64,000 nt of DNA from Brugia malayi (GCF_000002995.4 NW_025062476.1:12916501-12980500), one strand, 5' to 3'. Shown: positions 24,281 to 38,300, counted from the stretch's first letter. A program made the numbers and translations. The notes: a model not told the origin generated them from the sequence alone.

Positions 24281-27200
24281 TTACTGACCTCCTACAACAG
24301 CATTAGAGGTATTCTTCATTTCTTTTTCCATAACTTCTGCCTCAGATTGACTTGCATCCGTGGTAGCCGTTGAGCGACGACGTGTTGTACCATCTAAAGC
24401 TTCATTTATCTGACTTTTACCTAAAACCAAATCTCATATGAAATATTCTACTATTCACTGCAATCCATTATAAGAATTCAAGAATAAAAAAAAAAAAAAA
24501 AAAGCAAAACCATAGGAATAGAAAGAAAAGTAAGAAGAAATAAGAGATAGTTTACTTCAAAATCTATAATTAAAAAACCTTACCTTTGCGTGTTAACCGA
24601 CGACCATCTCCACGACCTTCACCACAAGTATTATTACCTACATCATTCTGATCGTTTTCCTTCTTCGAATCACCACCACCATCTTCACCACCATTAGCCA
24701 ATTTCTTTGCAGCAGTTGGTTGACGTTGAGCTGCAAAAGAAAAAAAAAATAATAATTGGATTATGAACATTTTCAGGTTGTCTAGAGAATTAAAAAAAAA
24801 AAAAAATCATGGATTACAAGTAGCTTACAAGATCAAAAAAAATCAATTCAATGTTAATTATAAAGTTCCAAAAAAAAAAAAAAAAAAAAAAAATGCTCGA
24901 AATGAATAACCTCTAAAATGACGAAAACGTCGCCGATGTTCAGTATTTGGCTTTTTTATGTCTGCATTGTCAGTTTCTAATTTCTCATTTGGTTTACGGC
25001 CCTGATTATTACGTCGATCTAAATGAATAAAAAACATCAATCAAAAGTCTAATATCACCACTTTTCTCTCCATACCAACATATCTCACAGTAATAGAACA
25101 GCTGAAAACTTTTGCCACTAAATGACAACTAAGTATATTAAAATAATAACTAGTTTTGCTAGTCCAACGTCGCCTATCGAAGTAAGTTCATAAAAAAGTA
25201 TATTACATAAAATGTAACATACATTTCTCACTTTCCTTATGAGCTACTCGTTCACGATTATATGCCATGCGGCGACGGAAAGTGTAAAACTGAAAGTTGT
25301 GGTATTTGCTACCACGAACCTGAAGCGTAAGCCAGATTATACTATCTGTCACAAAGAACATGAAAAAAAAGAAAAAAAAAAAGCGTTGTTTAATATCATA
25401 AATTTTGATGAGGCAACTTTAATACGCTATAGCTTAAGTAAAGAAGATTAGTAGATTCATAGCAATGTGCAATTAATATGGTCCATACATTGAAAACCTA
25501 AAAATTTCCAAGTTATACCTCAGTACTATTTGGTCCGGTAACATTGGCAGCTTCGGGTCCCTGCTTTCCTTGAACAATATCAAAAAGAACTTCTTCACCA
25601 TCTCCGAGAGTGCGCAAATAATACTTTATGATTCGGGATTTTGCAATAGCTGTCTGAAACACTAAATTATATTAACTATATTACTTGATGGAAATTTATA
25701 CCTCAGTTACTTTCAGAATATTTAATACTCATGAAATTATCATCATTCATGATAAATAAACAAAAAAAAAAAAAAAAAAACAGTATCACATATCCAAAGC
25801 TTTAACTGAGCAATGTTGTGAAAAATTGATAATTTTCTAATTAGCTTATAAACATACCTGATGTACGAAAACATCGTTTCCTTTGTTGTCATCACGTGCG
25901 ATAAACCCGTAATGATAACGGACACTGTACCATTTGACCTTACCCTTTACTCCTATTAAGTACATCTTTTTTTTTTGATCAATTTCTACTCGAACAAAAT
26001 AGAATATCAACATAGATTCAGAAATTATACTTCAGTAAGTTTGTAATATTGATAAAATTGCTATCATCAATGATAGTTTACAACCGAAGATCAATAAATC
26101 TAGCTTTTACTTTTCAGAAAAAAATCAACATAAACGAGATTCTTGACTGATAAAACCTGCTATAAGCAATAATTATTAATCTACCCTTTTCAAGGATGGG
26201 CTTTTTCGCTTGTTCCATTTCCCACATAATACGACGTTCCTCATCTGTAATGCGGGAACGTCCTTTCACATAATTGTTTTGTCTCTTGAAAATTAAAGCA
26301 TTATATTTTTAACGCTTAACAATTTACCAATAATCTAAATTCTAATGAAATCGACTAATATCATAAATTTGAAAAATTATTATTGGGAAACATAAGAAGA
26401 TTAAAGAAGAATTCAAACTGTAAAAGATATCATGAGATTACTGGTACAGAGGATTTACTTGAATTAAATTACAATTTTTCTGGCACGAAATTATCGTAGC
26501 ACGAAGAGATATATTCGAAGACATCAATGTAATCAGTGTCAATTCATTCACCACAAAATGATAGCGTAAAATAAGCGAATATTATTACTTTGCTGATATT
26601 TTTAGCATTTTGAATGTTGCCATTTGTGTCGATATTTTCCTTCTTACCGTCCATCTGTAAAGAAAAAAAAACACATATTTAAATAATAAAATGTGTAAAA
26701 ATTCAAAAAAAAAAAAATACCAAAATATACTTTGCCCTTCTCTCTTTTAGGATAATTATTAGCTTATAAGGAATTAGTGATCGCATACAAACAACAAACA
26801 AATTGATAATCATGAAAGAATTACAAAAGAATTTGTCCAAGAAACTCTTCAGCGAACATATTTACAAACAAAAAGCTAGCAAATGCTCTCTGTTAGCATG
26901 AAAATCTTCTTGCTGCTTAATTTGAAAGTAATAAGAACTTTTTGTGAGTAACAGTCGAATATGTATAGCAATGAACAAACATTTAACAATAAATGTTTCA
27001 TTATGTTTATGTAAACAACTTCCTTTCATATTGTTAGTAGAAATTATAAAAACTTAAATCTATCACTATGCAAAATCTAAAGTTTCCAATTTTCTCCTCC
27101 ACTTTGAGTTTCAGGTAATTAATCTCACATATGTTAACATTGTCAAAACTAATTAAATTTTTGAAATGCTACGAAATTATCAAATTATTCTATCAAACAA

Positions 27201-27513
27201 TACTTTCCATTAGCTAAATAATTTCATTTTCATTAAAGTGAACATAATAGAAACAGAAAAAAGATAGAGAATTATCTATGGCATTGACATTATCTGTGGA
27301 GCTATTAGTTACAAAATTGATTGCTCAAAATTTGCAATAAGTAAATTCAATACCAAAAAAAAAAAATCCATCGTATTTAAATTATGTATAAAATTTAAAT
27401 TGGAAAGCATTTTGAAAGAAGTAACTTGAAAAAAAAAAAAAAAAAAAAATTGTAAAAAAGACCTTTTCTTCATTAGTCATACAGACTATCGGTACTGGGA
27501 CGCCGTTCGACAT
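24281..27513 (-). CDS. Y-box / cold-shock-domain RNA-binding protein (CEY-like)
   Basis: 312 aa from nine exons, in order of transcription: 27513-27463, 26654-26589, 26284-26185, 25952-25858, 25653-25519, 25319-25223, 25018-24911, 24730-24584, 24420-24281 (939 nt, all phases agree, stop TAA). Y-box proteins bind mRNA in the cytoplasm, package it and set translation and stability, especially in the germ line. The cold-shock domain (about 76-147) starts [19 protein letters not shown], with RNP1-like YGFI (87-90) and RNP2 VFVHQ (100-104), and ends [11 protein letters not shown]. The tail is basic and Arg/Gly-rich ([26 protein letters not shown]), typical of the family's RNA-binding arms. From memory, the KWYSV..YGFI form is closest to C. 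elegans CEY-2/CEY-3. An in-frame ATG also opens exon 2 (MDGKKEN), so a 17-aa shorter form is possible. No upstream gene in the same orientation is close enough for an operon. Confidence 0.9.
25519..25952 (-). other. Cold-shock domain exons
   Basis: Two exons (25952-25858 and 25653-25519) hold almost the whole cold-shock fold. The split falls after VFVHQ, right behind RNP2. Aromatics that stack on RNA bases (Trp80, Tyr81, Tyr87, Phe89, Phe101, His103) are all present, so RNA binding should be intact. Confidence 0.85.
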
Positions 27514-27799
27514 ATTCTTTCGTTTGACAAGTCAAATCGTCCTGACTTATGTTGGATTCGAAACTGCTGTAATTTCAAATATAAATCTAAATTTGTAAAA
27601 AAAAAAGAAAAGTTTTTTTTTTTTCAAAAGATTTTTTAAGATAGTATAATTAATTTGATGAGGATATGATTAATTTATATGATCGATAATTAGGAATAAC
27701 ATCTAAATTTGCAAAAAAGAAAAATTATCCTTTAAAAGATTTTTCAAGATATTATGATTAATTTGATAAGGAATTTGCTTTTTTTTTTTCTTTTTTCTA

Positions 27800-28010
27800 G
27801 ACAGTGTACACGTACGTCATCACATACTTTGATACGTGAACGTAACAGTGAACAGAAACATATTGCCACGTGTAATTAACACAATAGAAGAAGATAAACA
27901 AAGAAATTCTCTATCACTTGTACACAAATGAAGTGTAAGTACACGTATTATTATTATACCTTACGTGTTTTGCACTTGACTTTTCACACGTACGTAGCAC
28001 ACACGTAAAC
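27800..28010. promoter_or_regulatory. ACGT-dense patch upstream of the Y-box gene
   Basis: Ten ACGT tetramers fall within about 210 bp. They include CACGTACGTCATC near 27805, GCCACGTGTAATT (a CACGTG E-box) near 27868, TTACGTGTTTTGCACTTGAC near 27960 and CACACGTACGTAGC near 27988. This is striking in DNA with so few CpG. It lies 290-500 bp upstream of the Y-box ATG, so a bHLH-type promoter element is a reasonable inference, though not shown. Confidence 0.4.
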
Positions 28011-28264
28011 GACAAAGAGACGAGCAAAAGAGTAGCACCGAACAATGAGAGCAAACAATGAATGAATGAATGGTTGCAACAATTAATTGTACCTAAAAAA
28101 AGAAAAAAAAATTTGACTACCATAAACGGTGCGAAAGACATTCCAATTATGGATAATGTATTGAAGAGATTCAGGAAATTTAAATTATGTAAATTTCTCT
28201 TTTTTTTTAATGTAAAATTTATTTTAGCATTTGATAGCATTGCTATGAGATGGTGTAGATTCAG

Positions 28265-29520
28265 GATCCGGTATGGTATGAAAAATGAGCAATCCGGAAT
28301 TAACGCAATTATCAGTAGCAAATAATTCGGATTATTTGAAATATTGCGAATAAGTAATTGCGGAATATGTCAAATATCAAAAGTGAATGATCCGGTGTGT
28401 ATCGAATGTCAAAAATAGATAATCCGGAAAGTGCCAAATATCAAGTGTGGATAATCCGGAATGTCTAAAATAGCAAAGATTAACAATTTGGGATGCATAA
28501 ATCGAATTAAAAATCTGAATCAGCAAATTTGGTAGCAAATAAATCGGATTATTTGAAATATCGGGAATAATCCGGAATGTATCAAATATCAAAAGTGAAT
28601 AACAAAGAATGTTTCAAATATCAGAGCTAAATGATTCGGAATACATCAAATGCTAAAAATAGATGATGCGGAAAATACCAGGTATCAGGAGTAGGTAATC
28701 CGAAATATTTAAAGTATCGAGGATAAATAATCCGGAATGCATAACCTGAAATATGTTAGAAGTAAATAATCCGGAATATTTCAAATATCTAAAGCAAACA
28801 ATCCGGAATATTTAAAATACCAATGATGTAGTCTGAAACACGTCAGATATTAAGAATGTATAATCAGGATGTCTAAGATACCAATAATAAATAATCCGGA
28901 ATACATAATTCCGAATATGTCAAATATCAAAAATAAATAACCCAGAAAATGTCAAGTATCATGAATAGATAAAGCGGAGTATTTGAAATATCATGAGCAA
29001 ATAGTCTGGAAGTCTTCAGGAGTAACTAACCCGGAACATATCAATTATCAAAAGCATTTAATCCGGAATTTTTCACATATCACGAATGAATAATTCAAAA
29101 TATCTTGTATATCATGAGCATGAAAAAAAATTAGGCTCGCATCATTTTTAGAATCTATACTCGAATTCGCTTATACGCAGATAATTTTTACTTGTTGACT
29201 ATCCCTAAATCTTTTCTTATTCATATTTTGATTATTTTTATATCGTGCAGTAGTGCAATTGGTTTTTGTTGGGAGATAACAATGTCTTATTCTTATCACT
29301 TTCCTTTCAGTTCGGTTTTTTTATCAATTATCAAAAGCATTTAATCCGGAATTTTTCACATATCACGAATGAATAATTCAAAATATCTTGTATATCATGA
29401 GTGAATAATCCGGTATATGTCAAGTATCATTGAGGATAAATAATTTAAATGAATACCAATTGCAAACGATCAGGAATGTCTCAGGTATAATTATCCGGAA
29501 TGCTTAGCTCAAATAACATT
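28265..29520. repeat. Degenerate TCCGGA-containing repeat field
   Basis: Roughly 1.2 kb of decayed units of about 30 bp built around AATAATCCGGAAT and TCAAATATCAAAA (variants CACATATCACGAATG, AGTATCATGAATAG). Dozens of partial copies are recognisable but few are identical, so the array is old. The unit has a palindromic TCCGGA core and is clearly richer in CpG than its surroundings. No ORF runs through it. Confidence 0.8.
29040..29402. repeat. About 80-bp perfect direct repeats flanking about 200 bp of unrelated DNA
   Basis: The 80-bp text beginning ATCAATTATCAAAAGCATTT and ending ATCTTGTATATCATGAG occurs at about 29040-29119 and again at about 29323-29401. The sequence between (starting ATGAAAAAAAATTAGGCTCG, ending CTTTCAGTTCGG) does not look like the TCCGGA units on either side. 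Insertion of foreign DNA plus a segmental duplication would give this layout. Confidence 0.65.
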
Positions 29521-31239
29521 TACATAATCTTCTAATATATTAAAGAAACAAAATTTTTTCCGGAATGTTTATTTTACATTTTAGATTATTTTTTCTTTTT
29601 CTGTAATAGCAGCAGGTAACCGTTATGTTTCTTATGCAAAAATCAATTAATCCGGTAAATCCTACGATATGATAATTCTGGATTAAGTTAATATTATCCG
29701 TTTGCAAAAATTACATTGCATTTATATATATTTTATCAGGATTTTTTTTTTTTAAACTAAAATTATTTCAATAAATTTTTCATTAACACAAATTTTTTTT
29801 AATTAATTTCTATTTTCATTGTTAATTTTTGTTTTTAATTTACAAGCGATTAATACTTTTTTCTAAAAAAAAAAAATTTAAACATTCATTTTGTAGGAAC
29901 AAAATGCTATGATCATTTATTATTTTTATAAATATTTTTTGCAATTAAAAAATTAAAATAATTGCAATATTAAAATTGATCGATTAATTTCAGTTTAATT
30001 TCTTTTCGTTTTTCCTTTTTTTTTTTTTAAAAAAAAAAAAAAAGAATAAAAAAGGTTTCATTTTAAAATATGAAATTTATCTAATGAAAATTTCGGTATG
30101 AAGTTTTGTGAAAAAATTTGTAATATTCTTTACAAAAATAATTTTTTAATTTTTTTATTTTTTAAAAAAATAATTAGGTATAATTGCTATTTTAATATGA
30201 TAAGTATGAAATCAAGTAAATGCTAAGTAATTATAAATTATAAATAATTAAAAGTTCGAACAGATATAAAATGCGTTGTTTTTTTTTTTTTTGATTTGTA
30301 TTTTAAATAATAATTATTTTTACAATAATTTTAATACAAATTAGTTATGGAAAAGTGTTTTAAATTTTTGAAATTTTGAAATAATACTATTTGAAAATTT
30401 TTATTTCAAAAATAAACGATGAAATAAAAAATAGTATTTTTAAAATCATAAAATCATAATTATACATTTGCGCACGAAATTGCAGTTTTTTTTTCATGTC
30501 AAATTTATAATTTATAAATAAATGGCAGTCAAATTTATGGATAACAATTTTTGCTTTAATCTTTTTTTTTTCTCAAATTTATAAATGATAATTATGATAT
30601 GCTTATTTAAGTATAATAAAAGTAATATATAGCATAAAATTCCGCATAGCTTTTTTTAAATTTTAATTTAATTAATATTTCTTAATAATTGTGCATTTGA
30701 AATTTTCATATAAAATTTGATATGTTAAATAAAAATAATAAATAAACAGAAAAATAATGTTATTACACTAAAGTTTCAATTGTGCATTTCAAAATTCAAA
30801 TAATAATATAAAATTTAAAAATGATAAAAAATGCATCACAAATAATTTTAATTAATTATAATTATATTTTAAAATCGGTTGAATATAATGTATATAAACT
30901 AAAAAAAAAAGCACAAAATTTATGTATATATACTGTAAATTAAATGTAATTAATATGAATTATTTTATAAGAAAAAATATATTTTGAAATTATTAAAATA
31001 TATTTAAAATTTTTATAATAAATATACTTACAATTTAAAATTTATACTTACATTATAGCAAATCAATAATTGTAGTAAAGATAATTTATACTTTCATTTA
31101 TGACTAACATAATTTTAGTATGAGATAACAAATGATAAAGATAATAATTAAGAATGAGTTATATCTGTATATGATTGATTAAAATATTTGTAAATTAAGT
31201 ATAAATTATAAATTATAGTTATAACTTTACCAATAATTG

Positions 31240-31900
31240 TATTAGAGATAAAAAATAATTATAATAAATGATAATAAATAAAAAAATTATGATATATAAT
31301 AAATGATAATAATTAAAAGTAGTTATGATATATAATAAATGATAATAAATAAAAATAATTATGATATATAATAAATGATAATAAATAAAAATAATTATGA
31401 TTGATTGTGATAGTTATAATAACAGTATAAATTATAGATTATATTTACATTTTTTTTTTTCCTTTTTAATTCTATTTTTTTTTTTTTTTTTAATATTACT
31501 ATCAATGATAAATGTAAAAATTTAATTAAATTGATTTATTTATCAACAGTTATATTTTTGACTGTATTTTAATTTGCTTTTTTTTTTTTTTTTAAATATT
31601 ACTATTAATGATAAATGTAGAAATTGAATTACATTGAATTATATATTAAATTTTGATAGTCTTAATATTAAGTATAAATTGTAAATTATATATTTTTTTT
31701 AGCTGTATTTTAATTTGTCTTTTTTTTTTTTTAAATATTACTATTAATGATAAATGTAGAAATTGAATTAAATTGAATTATATATTAAATTTTGATAGTC
31801 TTAATATTAAGTATAAATTGTAAATTATATATTTTTTTTGGCTGTATTTTAATTTGCTTTTTTTTTTTAAAAAAAAAAAATATTACTATCAATGATAAAT
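31240..31900. repeat. AT-rich tandem repeats upstream of F-spondin
   Basis: Two neighbouring arrays. One of about 45 bp (AATAAATGATAATAAATAAA, ATTATGATATAT) runs to about 31400. The other has units of about 100-146 bp from about 31490 and shares ATATTACTATTAATGATAAA, TTGATAGTCTTAATATTAAG and CTGTATTTTAATTTGCTTT before each poly-T. They are non-coding. Confidence 0.7.
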
Positions 31901-32709
31901 GTAGAAATTAAATTATTTATCAAAATTTGTGGTAAAATTATTTGTCTAACTAGTTAAAGAATGATTATATAGGAAGAAGAAGTAGAAAATTTAACAGTGA
32001 TAAATGAGGTTAAGAAGATTGGAAAAGTTTGTTGGTATATTTTAACTGATAGTTTATCATTCTTATCCTTACACCAAACTGATCACATCATCATTAGCTT
32101 CCTTCCTTCCTTTCTTTCTTCGTTCATTCATTCATTATCTTATCTTTCGAACTCTTTCCTGTATTTCATTCTTATCAAACAACTGCTTAGCAACTCAACG
32201 AAGTTAACTTTCACTCTAACAAAATTTTTCTACATTTTATAATTTGTAAAATTTAAAAAAAAAAAAAAAAAAAAAAATGGAATGAAAGTAATTATTATTT
32301 TTTAATATTATAAAAATTTTATTTTATTACATAATTATATAATTGAAAAATTAATAAAAAATTACATTTTTATTACTTAATATTTGAAAAAAAAAAAAAA
32401 AAAATTTCCAATTATTCCTAAAATAAAATAAAGAAAGAAAAAAAAATGATTGATTATCAAATATAATTACTTATAGTGTAAAATTAATTTATTAAATTAA
32501 ACTAAAAAGAACAAAAAAAAAAAATTTAGATTTGCAATGATTGATAGATTTTATTATAATTTATGATAAATTATTGTAATTAGAAATGGTTGTAATAACA
32601 TAGATGAATATAAATGATTTGTAATTTGATAAATTTTATTGATATAAAATAAATTATTTTAATTAATAATATCTTTAATAACTTTTAGGTTTATTTCAAT
32701 AAATCGAAA

Positions 32710-32743
<34 letters not shown>

Positions 32744-32747
32744 AAGA

Positions 32748-35063
32748 ATGCAATGGATATTTTATTATTTATTACTAATTTTATTACAATCTATTATGGC
32801 TGATAATTGTCGGCGAAAATTATATGAAGCAAAAGAAGAGAAAACACCTGGTAATAGTGGTTTTGTTATTGAAATATCAAGTGCAACAAATACCACTGAT
32901 AATAATCCTGATGGTTATACACCAGGTGATAGTTATATTGGTAAGTTCTTTGATAATTAATTTTTGGAAAAAAGAAAAACCTTTTTTTTTTTTGGATAAA
33001 TAAATAATGAAATAGGTGCAAGTATAGTACTATTTAATAATTAATAATTATTAAAATTATTAATTTTATTTCTTTGTATATTCGTTTTTTTTTTGAGTTT
33101 GAAATGTTAAATTAATTTTGATCTTTTTTTAATTGATGAATGAACTGTTGTTGCATTTAAATTTAAACAGTTAGGTGTAAAGTGTGATATTATTTAATAA
33201 TTAATAATTATTAAAATTAGCAAAATTATTTCGTTGTTATTTCTGTTTTTTACTTTTGAGTTTAAAATGTTAAATTAATTGTTAAATCAATTTTTTTTGT
33301 AATAGAATTCAAAAAAAAATTTTTTTTCATCAATGAATGAATTATTATTGGATTTAAATTTAAACAATTATGTATAATGATATTAATTTAATCTATTATT
33401 TAATATAATATTATTTAATTTTTTTTTTTTATTTAAGAAATTTTTTTTTGAGATTTTTTGGGCATTAAACTAATTATTTAATTTAAAATTGTACAAAAAT
33501 AAAAAAAAGATAGAATTATCAGCAAATGAATTATTTTAAGCATTTTTTTTTTCCATTTTTCCACTTTTTTAGCTTTAAAAAAAAATATTAAACCAATTCT
33601 TATGCCTAAACATAGAAAAGGAGTAATCAGCAAAGTAATTATTAAATTTTTTTTCATTTAAATTTGAGAAATTTTTTTTTGAGTCTAAACTGTTAAATTA
33701 ATTATTAAATTCAAAATTTTAATTAATTGTAGTGAAATTACGTGGATGGCGCACAAAATTTACTGTACAAGCATTCCGCGGCTTTGGCATTTATGCGCAA
33801 TTTGAAAGCGGTGAACATGCAGGAAAATTTGATGTAATCTTTTTAAAATTATTCCAACATTTCATCTTTTCGTTTTTTTTTTTTTTTATAACAGATATAA
33901 AATTTAAAAATTTTTAAATTTTTAAAAAAGCAAAAAAAAACCATTAATTTCAAAATTTTTACTAATTATTTGCATATTTTTATAATGGAAATAATTGATT
34001 GATAATATAAATTCAATTACTCCAACATTATATTTTTTTTTTCTGCATTTTGTTTTGCTTTTATAACAAATATAAAATTTAAAATTTTTGTAAATTTTTA
34101 CAACAAAAAAATTTTTATTTCTTTAAAAGAAATAATAATTTCTAAAAATAATAATAGAAATAATAATTTCTTGAATTTGTTGTTAATTATTTGCATATTT
34201 ATAATTGAAATATTTGGCAAGCAATGTAAATTTAAATTTGAATTACTTTTTAATTATAGCTTCAAGGACGAAAAGGTGAAGCACGAATTGCGCCAAATTG
34301 TCGTAAAGCTGGTGTGTCACATTCAAATTTAAAACCTAAAACATCCGTTCATGTCTTATGGCATGCACCGGAAACATCAGAAAAAGGATGCGCATATTTC
34401 CGTGCATCCGTAATTACATCCCGAAAAATATGGTACGGTGATGATGGACCATTAACAAAAAAATTTTGTGTTAAAGGTTTGCAAAATTTTTTTTTTTTTT
34501 TATAGTATGCAGAAAAAAAAAAAATTAATAGCAATTTAAAATTTAAATTAATAATAGTTTAAGTTGTAATAAATGGGGTAATTAAATAAAATTTGATTGA
34601 TTAATTAATTATTAATTAGTATATTATTATGCAACAATTATGCTTTAATTATAACTACAACATAAACAATTATTAATTTAAAAAATATAAGTACCACCTG
34701 TCAACATTACATTTCCTCTCATTATCGTAGGTACGAGAAATTCCTAAATACTTGAATTTATTCATTTCGAAATCATTTATTATGATTTACTATATCATAT
34801 GCTTTCTAACGTGTATACGTACGTGTTCAAACGTGTAATAGAAATGAAAAATAATTTTCTTGAATTTAATTAAATTTTTGTTTTTTGATGGCAAAATTTT
34901 TTAAGAAGGTTACAAAAAAGCGCTAATAATTGATGAGGAAAATTTGGATTGTTGCGCATGTGATGAAGCAAAATATGATTTGGAATTTATTGGTTTATGG
35001 TCAAGAGATACACATCCTAAAGATTATCCATCTTGTATATTTCATTTTCATTTTTTAATTTCC

Positions 35064-35094
<31 letters not shown>

Positions 35095-35293
35095 CAAAGA
35101 ATGTAACATTTAATAAACGAATAACATAATAAATTACATAGAATTTTAATTTTTTTTCAAAAAATTAAAAAATAATTAAAGTAAATCAAAATTTAAAAAA
35201 AATTAAAAATAGAAGTTTAAATAATTGAAGTTATAATAATTTATTTTTGTCAAATTTTCTTGCTTTCCTTTCTCCTTCATTAACATTTTGTTT

Positions 35294-35335
<42 letters not shown>

Positions 35336-38300
35336 AAAAAAATATTAATAAATAAAAAAAAAAAACCTTTTTTATGTTAAATTCAGAGGGAAAAAGACAA
35401 GAAAAAATGCTTATTAAATTATGAATAGTTATCAATTATCAGTAATTACTGATAATTTTATGATTATATTTTTCAAGTAGAACATTTGACGCATTTCACG
35501 GATATGCTTGGCGCAAGTCATAGTAGTAATTATACAATGTGGAAATTTGGTACGATTGCAACGGATGGTATGAAGGAAATTGCTGAATGGGGTAATACTT
35601 ATAAGGGAGAACAGGAAATGAAAGCAAATGTATGTTATTTTATTTCCATTACTATTATTATTTAATTTCATATATATGTATATTTATTTATTTTTCGATT
35701 TGTTTTTATTTACTCTATTTATTTACATTTTTTTGTTTTTATTTACTTATATGTAAATATTTGATAAAATAGGTATTACATATATAAGAGAGAGCAAGAA
35801 ATGAAAGCAAATGTATGTTATTTCAATTCCATTACTATTGTTATTTAATTTCATATATATGTATATTTATTTATTTTTTTTTTTTTATTTACTAAATTCT
35901 ATTTTTTTTTATGTGAACATTGTATTACTTTATTTATTTTTTTTTTATATATTTGGTAAATAAATTTGTTGCAATATTTTTTAATTATTTTTTGATATGT
36001 TTTGTTCAATTTCGTTGGAATTGTTGATATGAAATTTTTTATAAAACTGAATATAAGATATCGCAGAATTGAGTATAGAATTTAATTTTCATTTTAATTT
36101 TAAATATCATATAAAATATAATTTTTATTTTAATTTTAAATATTAATTGTGCGAAACTGAATATAGGATGTAATATTTATTTTAATTACAATTATTTAAA
36201 TATTAGTTAATTAATTGCCATCATATTTTGCATTCATAAATAAATGAAATGCTTCGAAAGCAAAACAAAATAATAAAAAATAAAAAAAAAAAAAAAATAG
36301 ATTAATATATTTGCAGGCAAAAGAAATTCGTACTTTAATGAAAATTAAAGGATTATGGTATCCGGAAGTGCAAGGAAGAACGACTAGTTCATTTGTTGTA
36401 AACAAGTAAATATTTATTACATCAAAATTTATTGTTGTTTTTTTTTTTTCAAATAACGAAAGAAAAAAAAGAAAGGAAAAGGAAGAAAGAAAGAAATAGA
36501 AAAAAGGAATAAATGAAATTAATTATATCAATTTACTTCACAAATATAAATTAATTATTAAAAATTTTAAGTAAAAAAAAAAAAAAAAAAAACGGAGAAA
36601 ATATTGCAAAATTTGTGTTAAATAAAAAAGAAAAGGAAGATAATAAGGTAAATTAAATCGATTAATTAATTAATTAATTTCATTTGATTGATAATTATTT
36701 TGATTAATAATTATGTTTTTAAATTATCAGATATCATCATCTTGCTTCATTAGCTGCAATGTTTGGACCATCACCGGATTGGTGTGTCGGAATATCATCC
36801 GTTAATTTATGTTTACCTGATTGTACATGGATACCGGAACGAACATTTGAATTGCTACCATTTGATGCCGGAACTGATAACGGGCCAACATATATGGTAT
36901 TTTTAATTTTTTTTTTTTTTTTCAAATTATATTATTCATTTATACAATTTCAATTATTTGATTTTGTTCAAAATAATTATAACAAATTATAAAAAAATTT
37001 TTTTTTTAAATATTAAATTTAATCAATTCTTAGCATTTCATAATGTTATCTTTTTCAATATATCAATTATATTTCATTTCATTTTGTTTTGTTTAAACAA
37101 ATTTTTTATTTGATAAAAATTTGATTAAATTAAAATAATTAAAATAGGAAATGAATTTTTTGTTTTTCTCATCAAAGAAATGAATTTTTGTTTTTCTTTT
37201 TTCTCTTCTTTTCACCTAAAATATCTTAAAATTGTATAAATTAGAAATGAAATTTACTGCAAAATTTTTGAATTAATTAATTTTAAAATTTTAAATTATT
37301 AATTTTGTTCAGTCACCGAATAATCCAGCAGAACCACGTATACCAATTCATCCAATAACAACAAAACTTGATAAACGTTCACCATTTTACAATGAAAATA
37401 GTGATATTATTGCACCATTAGCTCGATTAAAATTAAGCCGGAAAGAAGTGATAAAATCGGAATGCAAAACGGAAGATCAATATCAAATAGAAGCATATAA
37501 TGCAACAAATACTAGTGAAGATGAAGAATATAAAGATCGTCGTTAGTTTATTTTATTTTATTTTATAAATTTTAATTAGTAATAAATTAAATTTATTTAT
37601 AACTTTTTTTTTAATTTATTATAAATTTAAATTAAAAATTTTTTTCTTACTTTAAATTTATACTGAAATGATAACAATAATAATAATAATAATAATAATA
37701 ATAATTGTTTGAATTAGTAATAAACTGTTTAATTCACAATCTTTAAATAATATTTATCTTTCTTTGAAAATGATCATTTTTTACTAAATTACATGATATC
37801 TTTAAAATAAAAAATAATTGTTAAAATTAACAAAAAAAAAAAAAAAAAAAAAAATTGAAAGGATTGTGTAAAAATTAAAAATACAAAAATTAATATGGAT
37901 TAAATATTTTGATTAAAAATACTAAATGAATAATGTTTAATTTATTATTACAAGTTTTATATTATTAAGGCTAGATATTATGAATATTATTAAGATTAGA
38001 TATTATGAATATTATTAAGATTAGATATTATGAATATTAGTAAGATTAGATATTATGAATATTATTAAGATTAGATATTATGAATATTATTAAGATTAGA
38101 TATTATGAATATTAGAATATTATGAATATTATTAAGATTAGATATTATGAATATTATTAAGATTAGATATTATGAATATTATTAAGATTAGATATTATGA
38201 ATATTAGTAAGATTAGATATTATGAATATTATTAAGATTAGATATTATGAATATTATTAAGATTAGATATTATGAATATTATTAAGATTAGATATTATGA

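Larger units (their letters stand above)
27514..32747. other. Intergenic region, Y-box / F-spondin (divergent)
   Basis: Divergent promoter space between the Y-box gene (-) and F-spondin (+). It contains the ACGT patch, the TCCGGA repeat field (28265-29520), AT-rich tandem repeats (31240-31900) and otherwise featureless A/T sequence. The open frames at 27914-28325 (both strands), 28377-28592 and 31997-32242 have no recognisable product and no splice partners. An acceptor-like AACTTTTAG ends at about 32688, 60 bp before the F-spondin ATG, and could take a spliced leader. Confidence 0.6.

Noticed and set aside
25239..25451. 70-codon + strand frame with Lys-rich end
   Set aside because: It lies antisense to Y-box exon 6 and its intron. 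The minus-strand exon chain explains the region fully.
27914..28325. Overlapping open frames on both strands upstream of the Y-box gene
   Set aside because: No recognisable family, no consistent splice sites, and they overlap each other. More likely promoter DNA.
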